Source: Sphingomonas sp. (GTDB taxonomy: Bacteria; Pseudomonadota; Alphaproteobacteria; Sphingomonadales; Sphingomonadaceae). Taken from it: a stretch of 64,000 nt of DNA. The position numbers and the translations under genes are program-made. The stretch covers positions 62,001 to 126,000 of the forward strand of contig NZ_JAIERS010000020.1 in the NCBI RefSeq assembly GCF_019746665.1, read 5' to 3'. This document shows, one piece after another, positions 51,553 through 59,679 of this stretch. Position 1 is the first letter of the stretch; every line of letters starts with the position of its first letter. Below the pieces are notes generated by a model. That model did no database searches. It was given only the letters and a program-made list of their open reading frames with translations, and had not been told where the DNA came from.

Positions 51553-52443
51553 ATGGCACCGCCAAGCTTTCTGATCGACGCCGCTTTGGGCGACGCGGCC
51601 GATTTCGCCCAGTCCGCGCCTACGATTCCCGAGCGCCAGCCGATCGAGCGCCGCCGCTATCGGACCATCTGGATCAGCGACGTCCATCTCGGCACGCGCG
51701 GCTGCAATGCCGAGCTGCTGATCGACTTCCTCGACCATGTCGACAGCGAGACGCTGTACCTGGTCGGCGATATCATCGACGGCTGGCGACTGCGGAAGCG
51801 CTTCTATTGGCCGGCGGCGCATAACGACGTGATCTGGCGGCTGCTGAAGCGCGCGAAGCGCGGCACGCGGGTGATCTATATTCCCGGCAATCACGACGAG
51901 GTGTTCCGCCAGTTCAGCGGGCTTGACTTCGGCGGCATCGAAATCCGCCGCAAGGCGATCCACGATACCGCCGACGGCCGCCGACTGCTGGTGCTGCACG
52001 GTGACGAGTTCGACGCCATCACCCTTGCGCACAAGTGGCTCGCGCATGTCGGCGATGTGCTCTACAACGCGCTGATGGCCGCCAATGTTTGGGTCAATAT
52101 GGTTCGTCGCACGTTCAACCTGCCGTACTGGTCGCTCTCGAAGCACGCCAAGGCGAAGGTGAAGAACGCGGTGGAATTCATCTCGAATTATGAAAAGGTC
52201 GTCGCCGAGGCGGCGGGGTCGCGCGGGGTGGACGGCGTCGTCTGCGGCCATATCCATACCGCCGAGATGCGCTTGATCGATGGCGTCGCTTATTATAACG
52301 ATGGCGATTGGGTGGAGGGGTGCACCGCGCTGGTCGAACATTTCGACGGGCGGATGGAGCTGCTCCACTGGGTGGAGGAAATGGGCGCGCGCGATGCGGC
52401 GTCGGCTGCTTCGCCCGAGCCCCTGGCGGCGCTAGCGGCTTGA
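51553..52443 (+). CDS. LpxH-like calcineurin metallophosphoesterase
   Basis: 296 residues. Two-metal motifs: ISDVHLGT, VGDIIDGW, PGNHDE, LHGDEFD and CGHIHTAEM, in the UDP-2,3-diacylglucosamine diphosphatase-like family. It is followed without gap by a GT4 glycosyltransferase, so a role in a lipid-linked glycan or glycolipid is inferred. Whether it acts in lipid A synthesis is uncertain, since many alphaproteobacteria use LpxI. Confidence 0.85.
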   Translation: MAPPSFLIDAALGDAADFAQSAPTIPERQPIERRRYRTIWISDVHLGTRGCNAELLIDFLDHVDSETLYLVGDIIDGWRLRKRFYWPAAHNDVIWRLLKRAKRGTRVIYIPGNHDEVFRQFSGLDFGGIEIRRKAIHDTADGRRLLVLHGDEFDAITLAHKWLAHVGDVLYNALMAANVWVNMVRRTFNLPYWSLSKHAKAKVKNAVEFISNYEKVVAEAAGSRGVDGVVCGHIHTAEMRLIDGVAYYNDGDWVEGCTALVEHFDGRMELLHWVEEMGARDAASAASPEPLAALAA

Positions 52444-53471
52444 CCCCCGTGCGGATCGCGATTGTGACCGATGCTTGGAGCCCCCAGGTCAACGGGGTGG
52501 TGCGCACGCTGCAATCCGTGCGCCTCGAGCTGCAGCGCCAGGGGCATGAGGTGCTGGTGATCAGCCCCGAGCTCTTCTATTCGATCCCTTGCCCGACCTA
52601 TCCCGAAATACGCTTGGCGTTCGCCCGCACCGCGGCGGTGGGGAAGATGCTGGCCGAGTTCGCGCCCAACGCCATTCATCTGGCGACCGAGGGGCCGGTG
52701 TGCCTGGCGGCGCGGCGTTGGTGCCTGGCGCGTGGCTTTCCCTTCACCACCGCCTATCACACCCAGTTCCCGGACTATGTCTCCGCCCGCATCGGCATCG
52801 ATCCCGAATGGATCTGGCGCTACATCACCTGGTTCCACTGGCCCTCGCAGGCGGTGCTGGCCTCCACGGCCTCGATCGCGGAAGCGCTGCGCGACCATGG
52901 CTTGACGCGAATCCGGTCCTGGGGGCGCGGTGTCGACCTGACGCTGTTCGGCCCCGGCGTCGCCCCCGATCCCGCGATCCGCGCGCTGCCCGGCCCGGTA
53001 CAGCTCTATGTCGGCCGCGTCGCGGTCGAGAAGAATATCGAGGCGTTTCTCGAGACCAATCAGCCCGGCACCAAGGTGATCGTGGGCGACGGTCCCGCGC
53101 GCGCCACGCTGGAGGCGCGCTATCCCGAGGCCAAATTCCTGGGCGCCAAGTTCGGCGCCGATCTGGCGGCGGCTTATGCGGCGGCCGATGTATTCGTGTT
53201 CCCCAGCAAGACCGACACCTTCGGCCTGGTGATGATCGAGGCGCTTGCCTCGGGCCTGCCGGTCGCCGCCTATCCGGTGACCGGGCCGATCGACGTGCTC
53301 AAGCCCGGCGTTGGCGTGATGGACGATGACCTGGACAAAGCGATCGCCGGCGCGCTGACGCTCGATCGCGCCGCCTGCGCCGCTTATGGCAAGGGATTCA
53401 CCTGGGAAACGAGCACCCGCCAGTTCTTGGAGGCGCTGGTGCCGGTGGGGGCGGAGCGGGAGGCGGCTTGA
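52440..53471 (+). CDS. Family 4 glycosyltransferase
   Basis: 343 residues, GT-B fold. IAIVTDAWSPQVNGVVRTL at the N-terminus, LYVGRVAVEKNIEAFLE and FPSKTDTFGLVMIEALASGLPVAAYPV (E-x7-E) are the GT4 signatures of MgtA/SqdX-like hexosyl- or mannosyltransferases acting on diacylglycerol lipids. It starts at TTG overlapping the preceding TGA; GTG at 52449 is an alternative. Confidence 0.88.
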   Translation: MTPVRIAIVTDAWSPQVNGVVRTLQSVRLELQRQGHEVLVISPELFYSIPCPTYPEIRLAFARTAAVGKMLAEFAPNAIHLATEGPVCLAARRWCLARGFPFTTAYHTQFPDYVSARIGIDPEWIWRYITWFHWPSQAVLASTASIAEALRDHGLTRIRSWGRGVDLTLFGPGVAPDPAIRALPGPVQLYVGRVAVEKNIEAFLETNQPGTKVIVGDGPARATLEARYPEAKFLGAKFGADLAAAYAAADVFVFPSKTDTFGLVMIEALASGLPVAAYPVTGPIDVLKPGVGVMDDDLDKAIAGALTLDRAACAAYGKGFTWETSTRQFLEALVPVGAEREAA

Positions 53472-54292
53472 AGCGCATTTTCGCGCTGTTGCTCGCGGTC
53501 GTGCTGCTGTTTGCCGGCGCGATGTATTGGTCGGCCGCCACCGATCCCGTGATGCGGCGCCTCGTGGTGACGGTGCGGCGCTGGCCATCGAGCGCGCCGA
53601 CGCTTCGCTTGGTGCTGCTCAGCGATCTTCATGTCGCGGGGCCGGAAAACCCGCCCGCGCGATTGGCGCGGCTGGTCGCGCGGGTCAACGCGTTGCATCC
53701 CGACATCGTCTTGATCGCGGGCGATTTCGTTACGGAAAAGCGGACGGCGACGCGGCTTTACAGTGCGGCGCAAGCGATCGAACCGCTCGGCAAGCTGCGC
53801 ACTCGCCTGGGAACCTTCGCGGTGATGGGCAATCACGACCATTGGCTGAGCACCACCCAGGTTCATGCCGCCCTTGCTGCCGCGGGTATTCGCGTCCTCG
53901 ACAATCGAGCGGTGCGGGTCGGACCGGTGGCCGTGGGCGGCATCGACGACGTCTACACGCGGCGGGGTGACCTCGGCCGAACGCTTGCGGCGCTCCTTCC
54001 TTTGGGCGGGTTGCCAATTCTGCTGACCCATAGCCCGGATGTATTTCCCGACGCTCCCGTTGGGGTTCCGCTAACGCTTGCCGGCCATACGCATTGCGGG
54101 CAGATCGTTCTGCCTGTGATCGGCGCGCTTGCCACGGCGTCGCGATACGGTGGGCGCTTTCGCTGTGGCCTGGTCCGCGAGCGGGGTAAGACCCTGCTCG
54201 TCTCGGCCGGCGTGGGCACCAGCCTGTTGCCGCTGCGGCTGGGGGCGCCGAGCGATTTCTGGGTGATCGACCTGACCCCCCGCCCGGCATAA
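53468..54292 (+). CDS. Membrane-anchored metallophosphoesterase (YkuE/YaeI-like)
   Basis: 274 residues. N-terminal anchor IFALLLAVVLLFAGAMYW, then LLSDLHVAG, IAGDFV, MGNHDHW, LTHSPDVF and AGHTHCGQI. YaeI relatives include UDP-diacylglucosamine pyrophosphohydrolases of the LpxG type, but substrate is unproven. TTG start overlaps the GT4 stop (TTGA); three genes form an overlapping operon. Confidence 0.85.
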   Translation: MKRIFALLLAVVLLFAGAMYWSAATDPVMRRLVVTVRRWPSSAPTLRLVLLSDLHVAGPENPPARLARLVARVNALHPDIVLIAGDFVTEKRTATRLYSAAQAIEPLGKLRTRLGTFAVMGNHDHWLSTTQVHAALAAAGIRVLDNRAVRVGPVAVGGIDDVYTRRGDLGRTLAALLPLGGLPILLTHSPDVFPDAPVGVPLTLAGHTHCGQIVLPVIGALATASRYGGRFRCGLVRERGKTLLVSAGVGTSLLPLRLGAPSDFWVIDLTPRPA

Positions 54293-54387
54293 GTCTTGCT
54301 CTCCGCGCGCAAGCCGATTAAGTCGGGCGTGTGACGAGGCCGCTCCGTGATGGGGCGGCCCTTATTGTTTCTAACGGAGATCCCCGC

Positions 54388-55038
54388 ATGGCCCAGCCGC
54401 TCATGCCACATGCGACCGCCGCCTGGCTGGTCGACAATACCGCGCTCAGCTTTGCCCAGATCGCCGATTTTTGCGGGCTGCACATTCTGGAAGTGCAGGC
54501 GATCGCCGACGATACCGCCGCTACCAAGCTGACGGGTCGCGATCCCGTGCGCGCCCACGAACTGACGATGGATGAGATCGAGCGCGGCCAGAAGGACCCC
54601 AACTACCGGCTGAAGATGCTGAAAGGCCCCGATCAGGTGCGCCGCACCAAGGGGCCGCGCTATACCCCCGTTTCCAAGCGGCAGGACAAGCCCGATGGCA
54701 TCGCCTGGATCATCCGCAACCATCCCGAGATTTCGGACGGCGCGATCTCGAACCTGATCGGCACCACCCGCACGACGATCGCCGCGATCCGCGACCGTTC
54801 GCATTGGAACATCGCCAACATCGTGCCCAAGGATCCGGTGACGCTGGGGCTTTGCTCGCAGCGCGAACTCGACGCGGTGGTGGCGAAGGCGGCGAAGGCG
54901 GCGGGGATCGAGGCACCGGTCGACAGCCGGCTGGAGGGCGATCGCAGCGCGCTGATCGAATCGCTGCGCGCCGAACGCGCCGCGCGCGACGCCGCGCCCG
55001 AGGAAGTGCCGAGCTTCGAGGATCCGTTCCGGCGCTAA
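54388..55038 (+). CDS. DUF1013 family protein, probable cell-cycle transcription regulator
   Basis: 216 residues. The DUF1013 core (PHATAAWLVDNTALSFAQIADFCGLHILEVQAIAD, HELTMDEIERGQKDPNYRL) is conserved in Alphaproteobacteria. It contains helix-turn-helix-like segments, and the Caulobacter member is described as an RNA polymerase-associated regulator (recalled, not checked). CGGAGA precedes the ATG. Confidence 0.88.
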   Translation: MAQPLMPHATAAWLVDNTALSFAQIADFCGLHILEVQAIADDTAATKLTGRDPVRAHELTMDEIERGQKDPNYRLKMLKGPDQVRRTKGPRYTPVSKRQDKPDGIAWIIRNHPEISDGAISNLIGTTRTTIAAIRDRSHWNIANIVPKDPVTLGLCSQRELDAVVAKAAKAAGIEAPVDSRLEGDRSALIESLRAERAARDAAPEEVPSFEDPFRR

Positions 55039-55099
55039 GTCTTGCCGAGGTACGTTCAGCCGCCGCGCCCGACGGGTGGGACGAAAGGGGGGAGGGGGT

Positions 55100-56185
55100 T
55101 TGGCCACCAACGCCGATGCCGAACTGGTGCCGAGCGCCGAGTTCGTGCCGACCAGCCACAAGGGACTGACCTACCCCTTCGGCGCCGCCGCCCCCGCGCC
55201 GGGGGAGGTGCGCGAGGTCGCGCAGGGCCTGCGCTGGGTGCGGCTGGCGGTGCCGGGGCCGCTCAAGCACATCAATTGCTGGCTGATCGCCGAGGCGGAT
55301 GGTGACGCGCTGGTCGATACCGGCATGAACACCGACGATGCCCGCGCCGAATGGCGGGCGCTGCTCGCCGGGCCGCTCGCCGGGTTGAAGCTCAGCCGGG
55401 TGATCGGCACGCATTTCCACCCCGATCATATCGGCCTCGCCGGCTGGTTCTGCGCCGAGCATGGCTGTATGCTAGAGATGACGCGCGGCGAGTGGCTCAC
55501 CGCGCGGATGCTTGCCGCCGACGCGCGCGATGCGGTGCCCGAGGAGATGCTCGCCTTCTGGCGCGGCGCCGGCTGGGACGCGGAGGCGATCGAGCGCGCC
55601 AAGGCGCGCGGCTGGGCGGGTTTCCGACGGATCATCGCGCCGCTGCCGCTCGGCTATCGCCGCTTGGTCGAAGGGCAGATGCTGACGATCGGCGGTCACC
55701 AATGGCAGGTGGTGGTGGGCAGCGGCCACAGCCCCGAACATGCCTGTCTGCTCGACGCCAAGCGGGGCCTCTTGATCGCGGGCGATCAGGTGCTGCCACG
55801 GATCAGTTCGAACGTGTCGCTCGGCGTCACCGAACCCGAGGGCGATCCGCTCGGCGATTGGCTCGCCTCGATCGAAAAGTTGAAAGGGCTCCCCGCCGAT
55901 CTGCTCGTTCTGCCGGGTCATGGCGACGCGTTCCACGGGCTGCACGCGCGGCTCGACGCGCTTGATGCCGAGCACCGCGCCCGGCTTGACGAGCTGGCGG
56001 TGTTCATCGCCGAGGCGCCGCGCCGCGCGGTCGATTGCTTCGGTCGGCTCTTCCGGCGCGCGATTGGTCCGGAACTGATCGGCATGGCGACCGGCGAGGC
56101 GCTCGCGCATCTCCGCCGGCTGGAGGTGGAGGGCCGCGCGCGCCGCGAGGTGACGGACGGCGTCTGGTGGTGGCGCGCGGCGTAA
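55100..56185 (+). CDS. MBL-fold metallo-hydrolase
   Basis: 361 residues. GTHFHPDHIGLAG is the HxHxDH zinc motif, GHSPEHACLLD and LPGHGDAFHG follow, and a helical C-terminal winged region ends it, as in the glyoxalase II-like/LACTB2 group. Start TTG 55100 has GGGGGAGGGGG close upstream; GTG 55076 is less likely. Confidence 0.85.
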   Translation: MATNADAELVPSAEFVPTSHKGLTYPFGAAAPAPGEVREVAQGLRWVRLAVPGPLKHINCWLIAEADGDALVDTGMNTDDARAEWRALLAGPLAGLKLSRVIGTHFHPDHIGLAGWFCAEHGCMLEMTRGEWLTARMLAADARDAVPEEMLAFWRGAGWDAEAIERAKARGWAGFRRIIAPLPLGYRRLVEGQMLTIGGHQWQVVVGSGHSPEHACLLDAKRGLLIAGDQVLPRISSNVSLGVTEPEGDPLGDWLASIEKLKGLPADLLVLPGHGDAFHGLHARLDALDAEHRARLDELAVFIAEAPRRAVDCFGRLFRRAIGPELIGMATGEALAHLRRLEVEGRARREVTDGVWWWRAA

Positions 56186-56262
56186 CAAGCGCGCCGGTCC
56201 TCTCGCCAAGGCGGCAGCCCTAGGCTATCCTCCCGACGCTGACGCGATGGAGGGGGCAAGCG

Positions 56263-57033
56263 ATGGCGACATTGGCGGAACCGCGCACGGGCACGCCCGA
56301 CGACAAGCGATTTTTCCTGGCGAGCGCACTGGCGATGACCGCGGTGATGGTCGCGGGCTTCGGGCTCAACATCGTGATGGGCCGATCGACCTTCGATCGA
56401 CCGCCTGTCGTCCACGCCCATGCCTTCGTCTTCTTCGCCTGGGTGTTCCTGTACCTCGCGCAAAATTTCCTCATCGCCAGCCACCGCGTCGCCCTGCACC
56501 GCACGCTGGGCTGGATCGGCGCCTTCTGGGTGGTGCCGATGCTGATTTTGGGATGCCTGGTCACTATCGCCCGCGTGCAGGCGGGGACGGTGATCTTCTT
56601 CTTCACCCCGCTGCAATTCCTGGTGTTCGATCCGGGCACATTGCTCGCTTTCGCCGGGCTGACTTATGCCGCGATCGCGCTGCGCCGGGAGAGCGACTGG
56701 CACCGTCGGCTGCACTTCTGTGCGATGACGCTGCTGGTGGGGCCAGGCCTGGGGCGGCTGCTGCCGATGCCGCTGCTCCAGCCCTATGCGTTCGAGGTGA
56801 CCTACGCGGTGCAGCTGCTGTTCCCGATCGCCGGGATGATCGCCGATGGCCGCCGCACCGGCGGCATCCATCCCGCCTGGTATTGGGGCACGGGCGTGAT
56901 CGCGCTGACCTTCATCGCGATCGAGCTGGTGACGTTCAGCAGCCTTGGCCTCGCGCTGTACGGCTGGGTGACCGCCGGTCATCTGGGAGCGAGCGTGCCG
57001 CCCTTGGCCTTTCCGTCGCCACCGGCACCTTGA
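56263..57033 (+). CDS. Integral membrane protein, unknown function
   Basis: 256 residues, about seven hydrophobic helices (LASALAMTAVMVAGFGLNIVM, VVHAHAFVFFAWVFLYLAQNF, TLGWIGAFWVVPMLILG, IELVTFSSLGLALYGWV). Two conserved-looking His motifs, HAHAF and HRVALHRTLG, lie near helix ends and could bind metal or heme. No confident family. Confidence 0.78.
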   Translation: MATLAEPRTGTPDDKRFFLASALAMTAVMVAGFGLNIVMGRSTFDRPPVVHAHAFVFFAWVFLYLAQNFLIASHRVALHRTLGWIGAFWVVPMLILGCLVTIARVQAGTVIFFFTPLQFLVFDPGTLLAFAGLTYAAIALRRESDWHRRLHFCAMTLLVGPGLGRLLPMPLLQPYAFEVTYAVQLLFPIAGMIADGRRTGGIHPAWYWGTGVIALTFIAIELVTFSSLGLALYGWVTAGHLGASVPPLAFPSPPAP

Positions 57034-57081
57034 TCGTGTCGCCCGGGCAGGCCATGTGAGCGCCGCTACCGGGAGAGAGCC

Positions 57082-58086
57082 ATGAACGTACCGCTTCGCG
57101 ACAGCCTGACCGGCCTTGATCTGCGCGCCGAGATCGATCGGCTGCGGCGCGAGCGCAACGCGGTTATCCTCGCGCATTACTACCAGAAGCCGGAAATCCA
57201 GGACCTGGCGGACTTTGTTGGCGACAGTCTCGACCTGAGCCGCAAGGCGCAGGCGACCGACGCCGATGTGATCGCCTTTTGCGGGGTGCGCTTCATGGCG
57301 GAGACCGCGAAGATCCTGTCGCCCGAAAAGATCGTGGTGCTGCCCGACATGAACGCGGGGTGCAGCCTGGAGGATAGCTGCCCGCCCGAGCAATTCGCGC
57401 GTTTTCGCGCCGAACATCCCGATCACATCGCGCTCACCTACATCAACTGTTCGGCGGAGGTGAAGGCGCTGTCCGACGTGATCGTCACCAGCTCGTCGGC
57501 GGAGAAGATCCTGGCGCAGATTCCGCGCGAGCAGAAGATCATCTTCGGGCCGGACAAGCATCTGGGCGGCTATCTCGCGCGCAAGACCGGGCGCGAGATG
57601 CTGTTGTGGCCGGGCGTGTGTATCGTCCACGAGGCGTTCAGCGAGACCGAGCTGCTGAAGCTGAAGGGCGAATATCCGGGCGCCCCGGTCGCCGCGCACC
57701 CCGAATGCCCGGCCTATATCCTGGACCATGCCGATTATGTCGGCTCGACCAGCGGCATCCTCGATTTCGCCAAGACGATGCCCGGCGAGGTGCTGATCGT
57801 CGCGACCGAGCCGCACATCATCCACCAGATGCAGAAGGCCGAACCGGGCAAGACCTTCATCGGCGCGCCGGGCGCGGACGGCAACTGCAACTGCAATATC
57901 TGCCCGTATATGGCGATGAACACGCTCGAAAAGCTGTACCTCGCGCTCCGCGATCTGCAGCCGCGCGTCGAACTGCCCGAGGAATTACGCCTGCGCGCCA
58001 AGAAATCACTGGACGCGATGCTAGCGATGGCATCGGCGACGGTGGGGCAGGGTGATTTGGGGCCGGTGCCGGCAACAGGGGACTGA
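57082..58086 (+). CDS. nadA: Quinolinate synthase
   Basis: 334 residues. Makes quinolinate from iminoaspartate and dihydroxyacetone phosphate for NAD synthesis, using a 4Fe-4S cluster. ILAHYYQKPEIQDLADFVGDSL, MNAGCSLEDSC, GPDKHLGGYLARKTG and GNCNCNICPYMAMNTLEK are diagnostic and the cluster Cys residues are present. GGGAGAG precedes ATG. The last codons are duplicated with synonymous changes at 60887-60926. nadB and nadC are not in the window. Confidence 0.96.
   Translation: MNVPLRDSLTGLDLRAEIDRLRRERNAVILAHYYQKPEIQDLADFVGDSLDLSRKAQATDADVIAFCGVRFMAETAKILSPEKIVVLPDMNAGCSLEDSCPPEQFARFRAEHPDHIALTYINCSAEVKALSDVIVTSSSAEKILAQIPREQKIIFGPDKHLGGYLARKTGREMLLWPGVCIVHEAFSETELLKLKGEYPGAPVAAHPECPAYILDHADYVGSTSGILDFAKTMPGEVLIVATEPHIIHQMQKAEPGKTFIGAPGADGNCNCNICPYMAMNTLEKLYLALRDLQPRVELPEELRLRAKKSLDAMLAMASATVGQGDLGPVPATGD
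58047..58086 (+). repeat. Left copy of nadA 3'-end direct repeat
   Basis: 40 bp covering the nadA end (QGDLGPVPATGD and stop). The right copy at 60887-60926 matches at 37 of 40 bases. Confidence 0.85.
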
Positions 58087-58102
58087 AGCGAGGCGCCTGG
58101 CA

Positions 58103-58612
58103 ATGCGCGACTGTTTCGCTATTTTGGAGCAGGTGGACCAACGTCAAGGTCCTTCGGCTGATCTTGGTGCTTCTAACGGATGTTTATTCTGCGTTGCGCG
58201 AATCAATCGAGCGTTATCTGATGGATCCCGTGTAGTAGTATTGAATGGCTATAAAGCCGGCCAGACATTTGAATTGATTTCCCAGAATGGCAATTCGTTA
58301 TTTCTCAGAGACAATTCTAATCAGTCGGAACTCGTTATACCAAAAAATGGCATATATCTGGTCGGACAGTTACCGTTTTGTTCGGTGCCCGAATGGATGC
58401 CGCCGTTTAATTTTAGGACCTGTTTTATTCTCGACGAACTGGCGGCCTGGTTCTGTAATAATTCAATCATCGGAGCGAATTTTGTATGGAATGATGATTC
58501 ATTTGTTGAAGTCGTAAGAGTGATATGGGAAAAGAGAATCTCAATAACCGCCCTTGAACTGACCCGTCTATTTTGTGCGCATGGACTGCCTACAGTCTTG
58601 CACAAAAGGTTT
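58103..58612 (+). pseudogene. 5' part of an AT-rich gene split by an IS1595-family element
   Basis: 170 codons starting MRDCFAILEQVDQRQG, just after nadA. The A+T-rich composition and codon use differ sharply from the flanks, indicating foreign origin. At 58612 the frame enters the element's inverted repeat and stops at 58660. Joined in frame to 60574-60711 it gives a 215-residue protein. No family recognised; it has several Cys and aromatic residues (FCNNSIIGANFVWNDDSFVEV). Confidence 0.8.
58605..58612 (+). repeat. Target-site duplication, left copy (AAAGGTTT)
   Basis: AAAGGTTT directly before the left inverted repeat; identical to 60566-60573 after the right end. Eight bp is the usual IS1595 duplication. 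Confidence 0.9.
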
Positions 58613-58636
58613 CCCGTTTATCCCATTGACGCATGT
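58613..58636 (+). repeat. Left terminal inverted repeat of the IS1595-family element
   Basis: 24 bp starting CCCGTTTATCCC; matches the reverse complement of 60542-60565 with one mismatch (A against C at position 13). Confidence 0.9.
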
Positions 58637-58764
58637 GCATCCGTTTCGGTTCGAGCGTAGGGTGGCTTAGGAAAATCCGACACGGCAGCCGAACGTCACC
58701 GCAAGGAAGTCAAACGCTCGCCACGCTTGTTGTATTTCACGTCGCGCCATGATATGCCGCAATC

Positions 58765-59196
58765 ATGACGACGAACCCAGCCGTGGCCCTCTTGGAGCGC
58801 GAGCGCGAAGCCATCCGCGCCGCGATTGCCGAAGCCGAAGTCAAACTGCGCACCGATCGCGCCACGCTGCGCTCGATCGAGGAAGCCATCTCGACGCTTT
58901 CGGGCGGAGCAGCCGCAGCAGCGCAGGATACCCAGCCGCATAACGGGACCCGGCTTAAGGATACGGTGCTTGAAGTGATTGGCTCGCTAACCGGTGGTGG
59001 CACAACGGCGGTTATTCAGAAAGGCCTTGCCGATCGAGGCCGCCCAACAGACGTTAACTCGCTGCTGTCAACGCTTTCACGTCTGAAGGCCGCAGGTTTG
59101 ATCCACAAGCGATCTGATCGGCTTTGGTATCACGGCCCCGAGGACAAAGAGCCCATGATAGAAGGGGCGGAACACGATTTTGGGTTTGAATCGTAA
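58765..59196 (+). CDS. Passenger protein: N-terminal coiled coil plus winged helix
   Basis: 143 residues. About 45 N-terminal residues form an Arg/Glu/Ala coiled coil (LLEREREAIRAAIAEAEVKLR). The C-terminal part (LKDTVLEVIGSLTGGGTTAVIQKGL, NSLLSTLSRLKAAGLIHKRSDRLWYHG) has the pattern of a winged helix with the helix-turn-helix and a WYHG wing. A DNA-binding regulator is inferred. The ribosome-binding site is weak. It is carried within the IS element. Confidence 0.72.
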   Translation: MTTNPAVALLEREREAIRAAIAEAEVKLRTDRATLRSIEEAISTLSGGAAAAAQDTQPHNGTRLKDTVLEVIGSLTGGGTTAVIQKGLADRGRPTDVNSLLSTLSRLKAAGLIHKRSDRLWYHGPEDKEPMIEGAEHDFGFES

Positions 59197-59224
59197 ACGT
59201 GATTTGCGTTCGCCCAACGAGAAT

Positions 59225-59244
59225 GGGGCTCCCGAAGGAGCCCC
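59225..59244 (+). terminator. Hairpin inside IS element, after the winged-helix gene
   Basis: Perfect 8-bp stem (GGGGCTCC / GGAGCCCC) with a CGAA tetraloop, 29 nt after the stop of the 143-residue gene. A second hairpin (GGAGAGG / CCTCTCC, 59252-59271) follows immediately. Confidence 0.6.
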
Positions 59245-59344
59245 AGACGCCGGAGAGGTTGGCCCCTCTCCAAACTATGAACCAACGCCTTGGCAGGCAA
59301 CCAATCCGGGGGTGGTTCGGTCCCCACGGGGTTAGGAGGAGCCG

Positions 59345-59407
59345 ATGTACATTACCATCCTGATCGTTCTGGGGGCCGCAGCCCTAATTACGATCCTGTT
59401 GTTGTAA
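59345..59407 (+). CDS. Twenty-residue membrane micropeptide
   Basis: ATG at 59345 with AGGAGGA 4 nt upstream opens MYITILIVLGAAALITILLL and TAA. The product is essentially one membrane helix. A consensus-strength Shine-Dalgarno, a start, a stop and flanking hairpins argue for translation. Possible roles are a membrane-acting toxin of the type I kind or a small regulatory peptide, both speculative. Too short for ordinary gene callers. Confidence 0.65.
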   Translation: MYITILIVLGAAALITILLL

Positions 59408-59418
59408 CATCAGCAACC

Positions 59419-59440
59419 GTGGGGGTCGAATGGCCCCCAC
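59419..59440 (+). terminator. Hairpin after the micropeptide ORF
   Basis: 9-bp stem with one G-T pair (GTGGGGGTC / GGCCCCCAC) and GAAT loop, 12 nt after the micropeptide stop. No strong T-run follows. Confidence 0.55.
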
Positions 59441-59487
59441 CCCTTCTACATAGCAAAAAGCTACGAATCCGTCTATAGGGAAGGCGC

Positions 59488-59679
59488 ATGAAGCCGATTT
59501 CCCTAGCAGAAGCGCTTGCGTCCGGAAGGTTAGAAGCGTTTATCGCTCAAGCCGAATCCGAAGGCGTCGGCCCAGCCGATCGCGCTCAGTTCGAGGCAAT
59601 GGTGGGGCGCGTCACAGCGCCCCAACCAGAAGGTCAAACATCCCGTTCACCCGCGCGCGGTGGTTTGCGCGGAAAGTGA
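59488..59679 (+). CDS. Passenger protein of 63 residues, 3' end antisense to the transposase end
   Basis: ATG 59488 with GGGAAGG upstream. N-terminal ISLAEALASGRLEAFIAQAESEGVGPADRAQFEAMVGR is helical and well formed. The last 22 codons (ending QTSRSPARGGLRGK) are antisense to the transposase C-terminus (overlap 59612-59679). I believe similar small proteins accompany related transposases elsewhere, but this is memory, not checked. The function is unknown. Confidence 0.62.
   Translation: MKPISLAEALASGRLEAFIAQAESEGVGPADRAQFEAMVGRVTAPQPEGQTSRSPARGGLRGK

Noticed and set aside
56247..57059. Alternative 270-codon frame over the membrane protein gene
   Set aside because: The frame at 56263 gives coherent membrane helices; the other frame is an Arg/Ala-rich shadow.
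55918..57825. 635-codon open frame on the minus strand
   Set aside because: Antisense to three recognisable genes (MBL hydrolase, membrane protein, nadA).
58613..58660. C-terminal codons of the present 185-codon frame after nadA
   Set aside because: They are read from the IS inverted repeat and are not native to the split gene.
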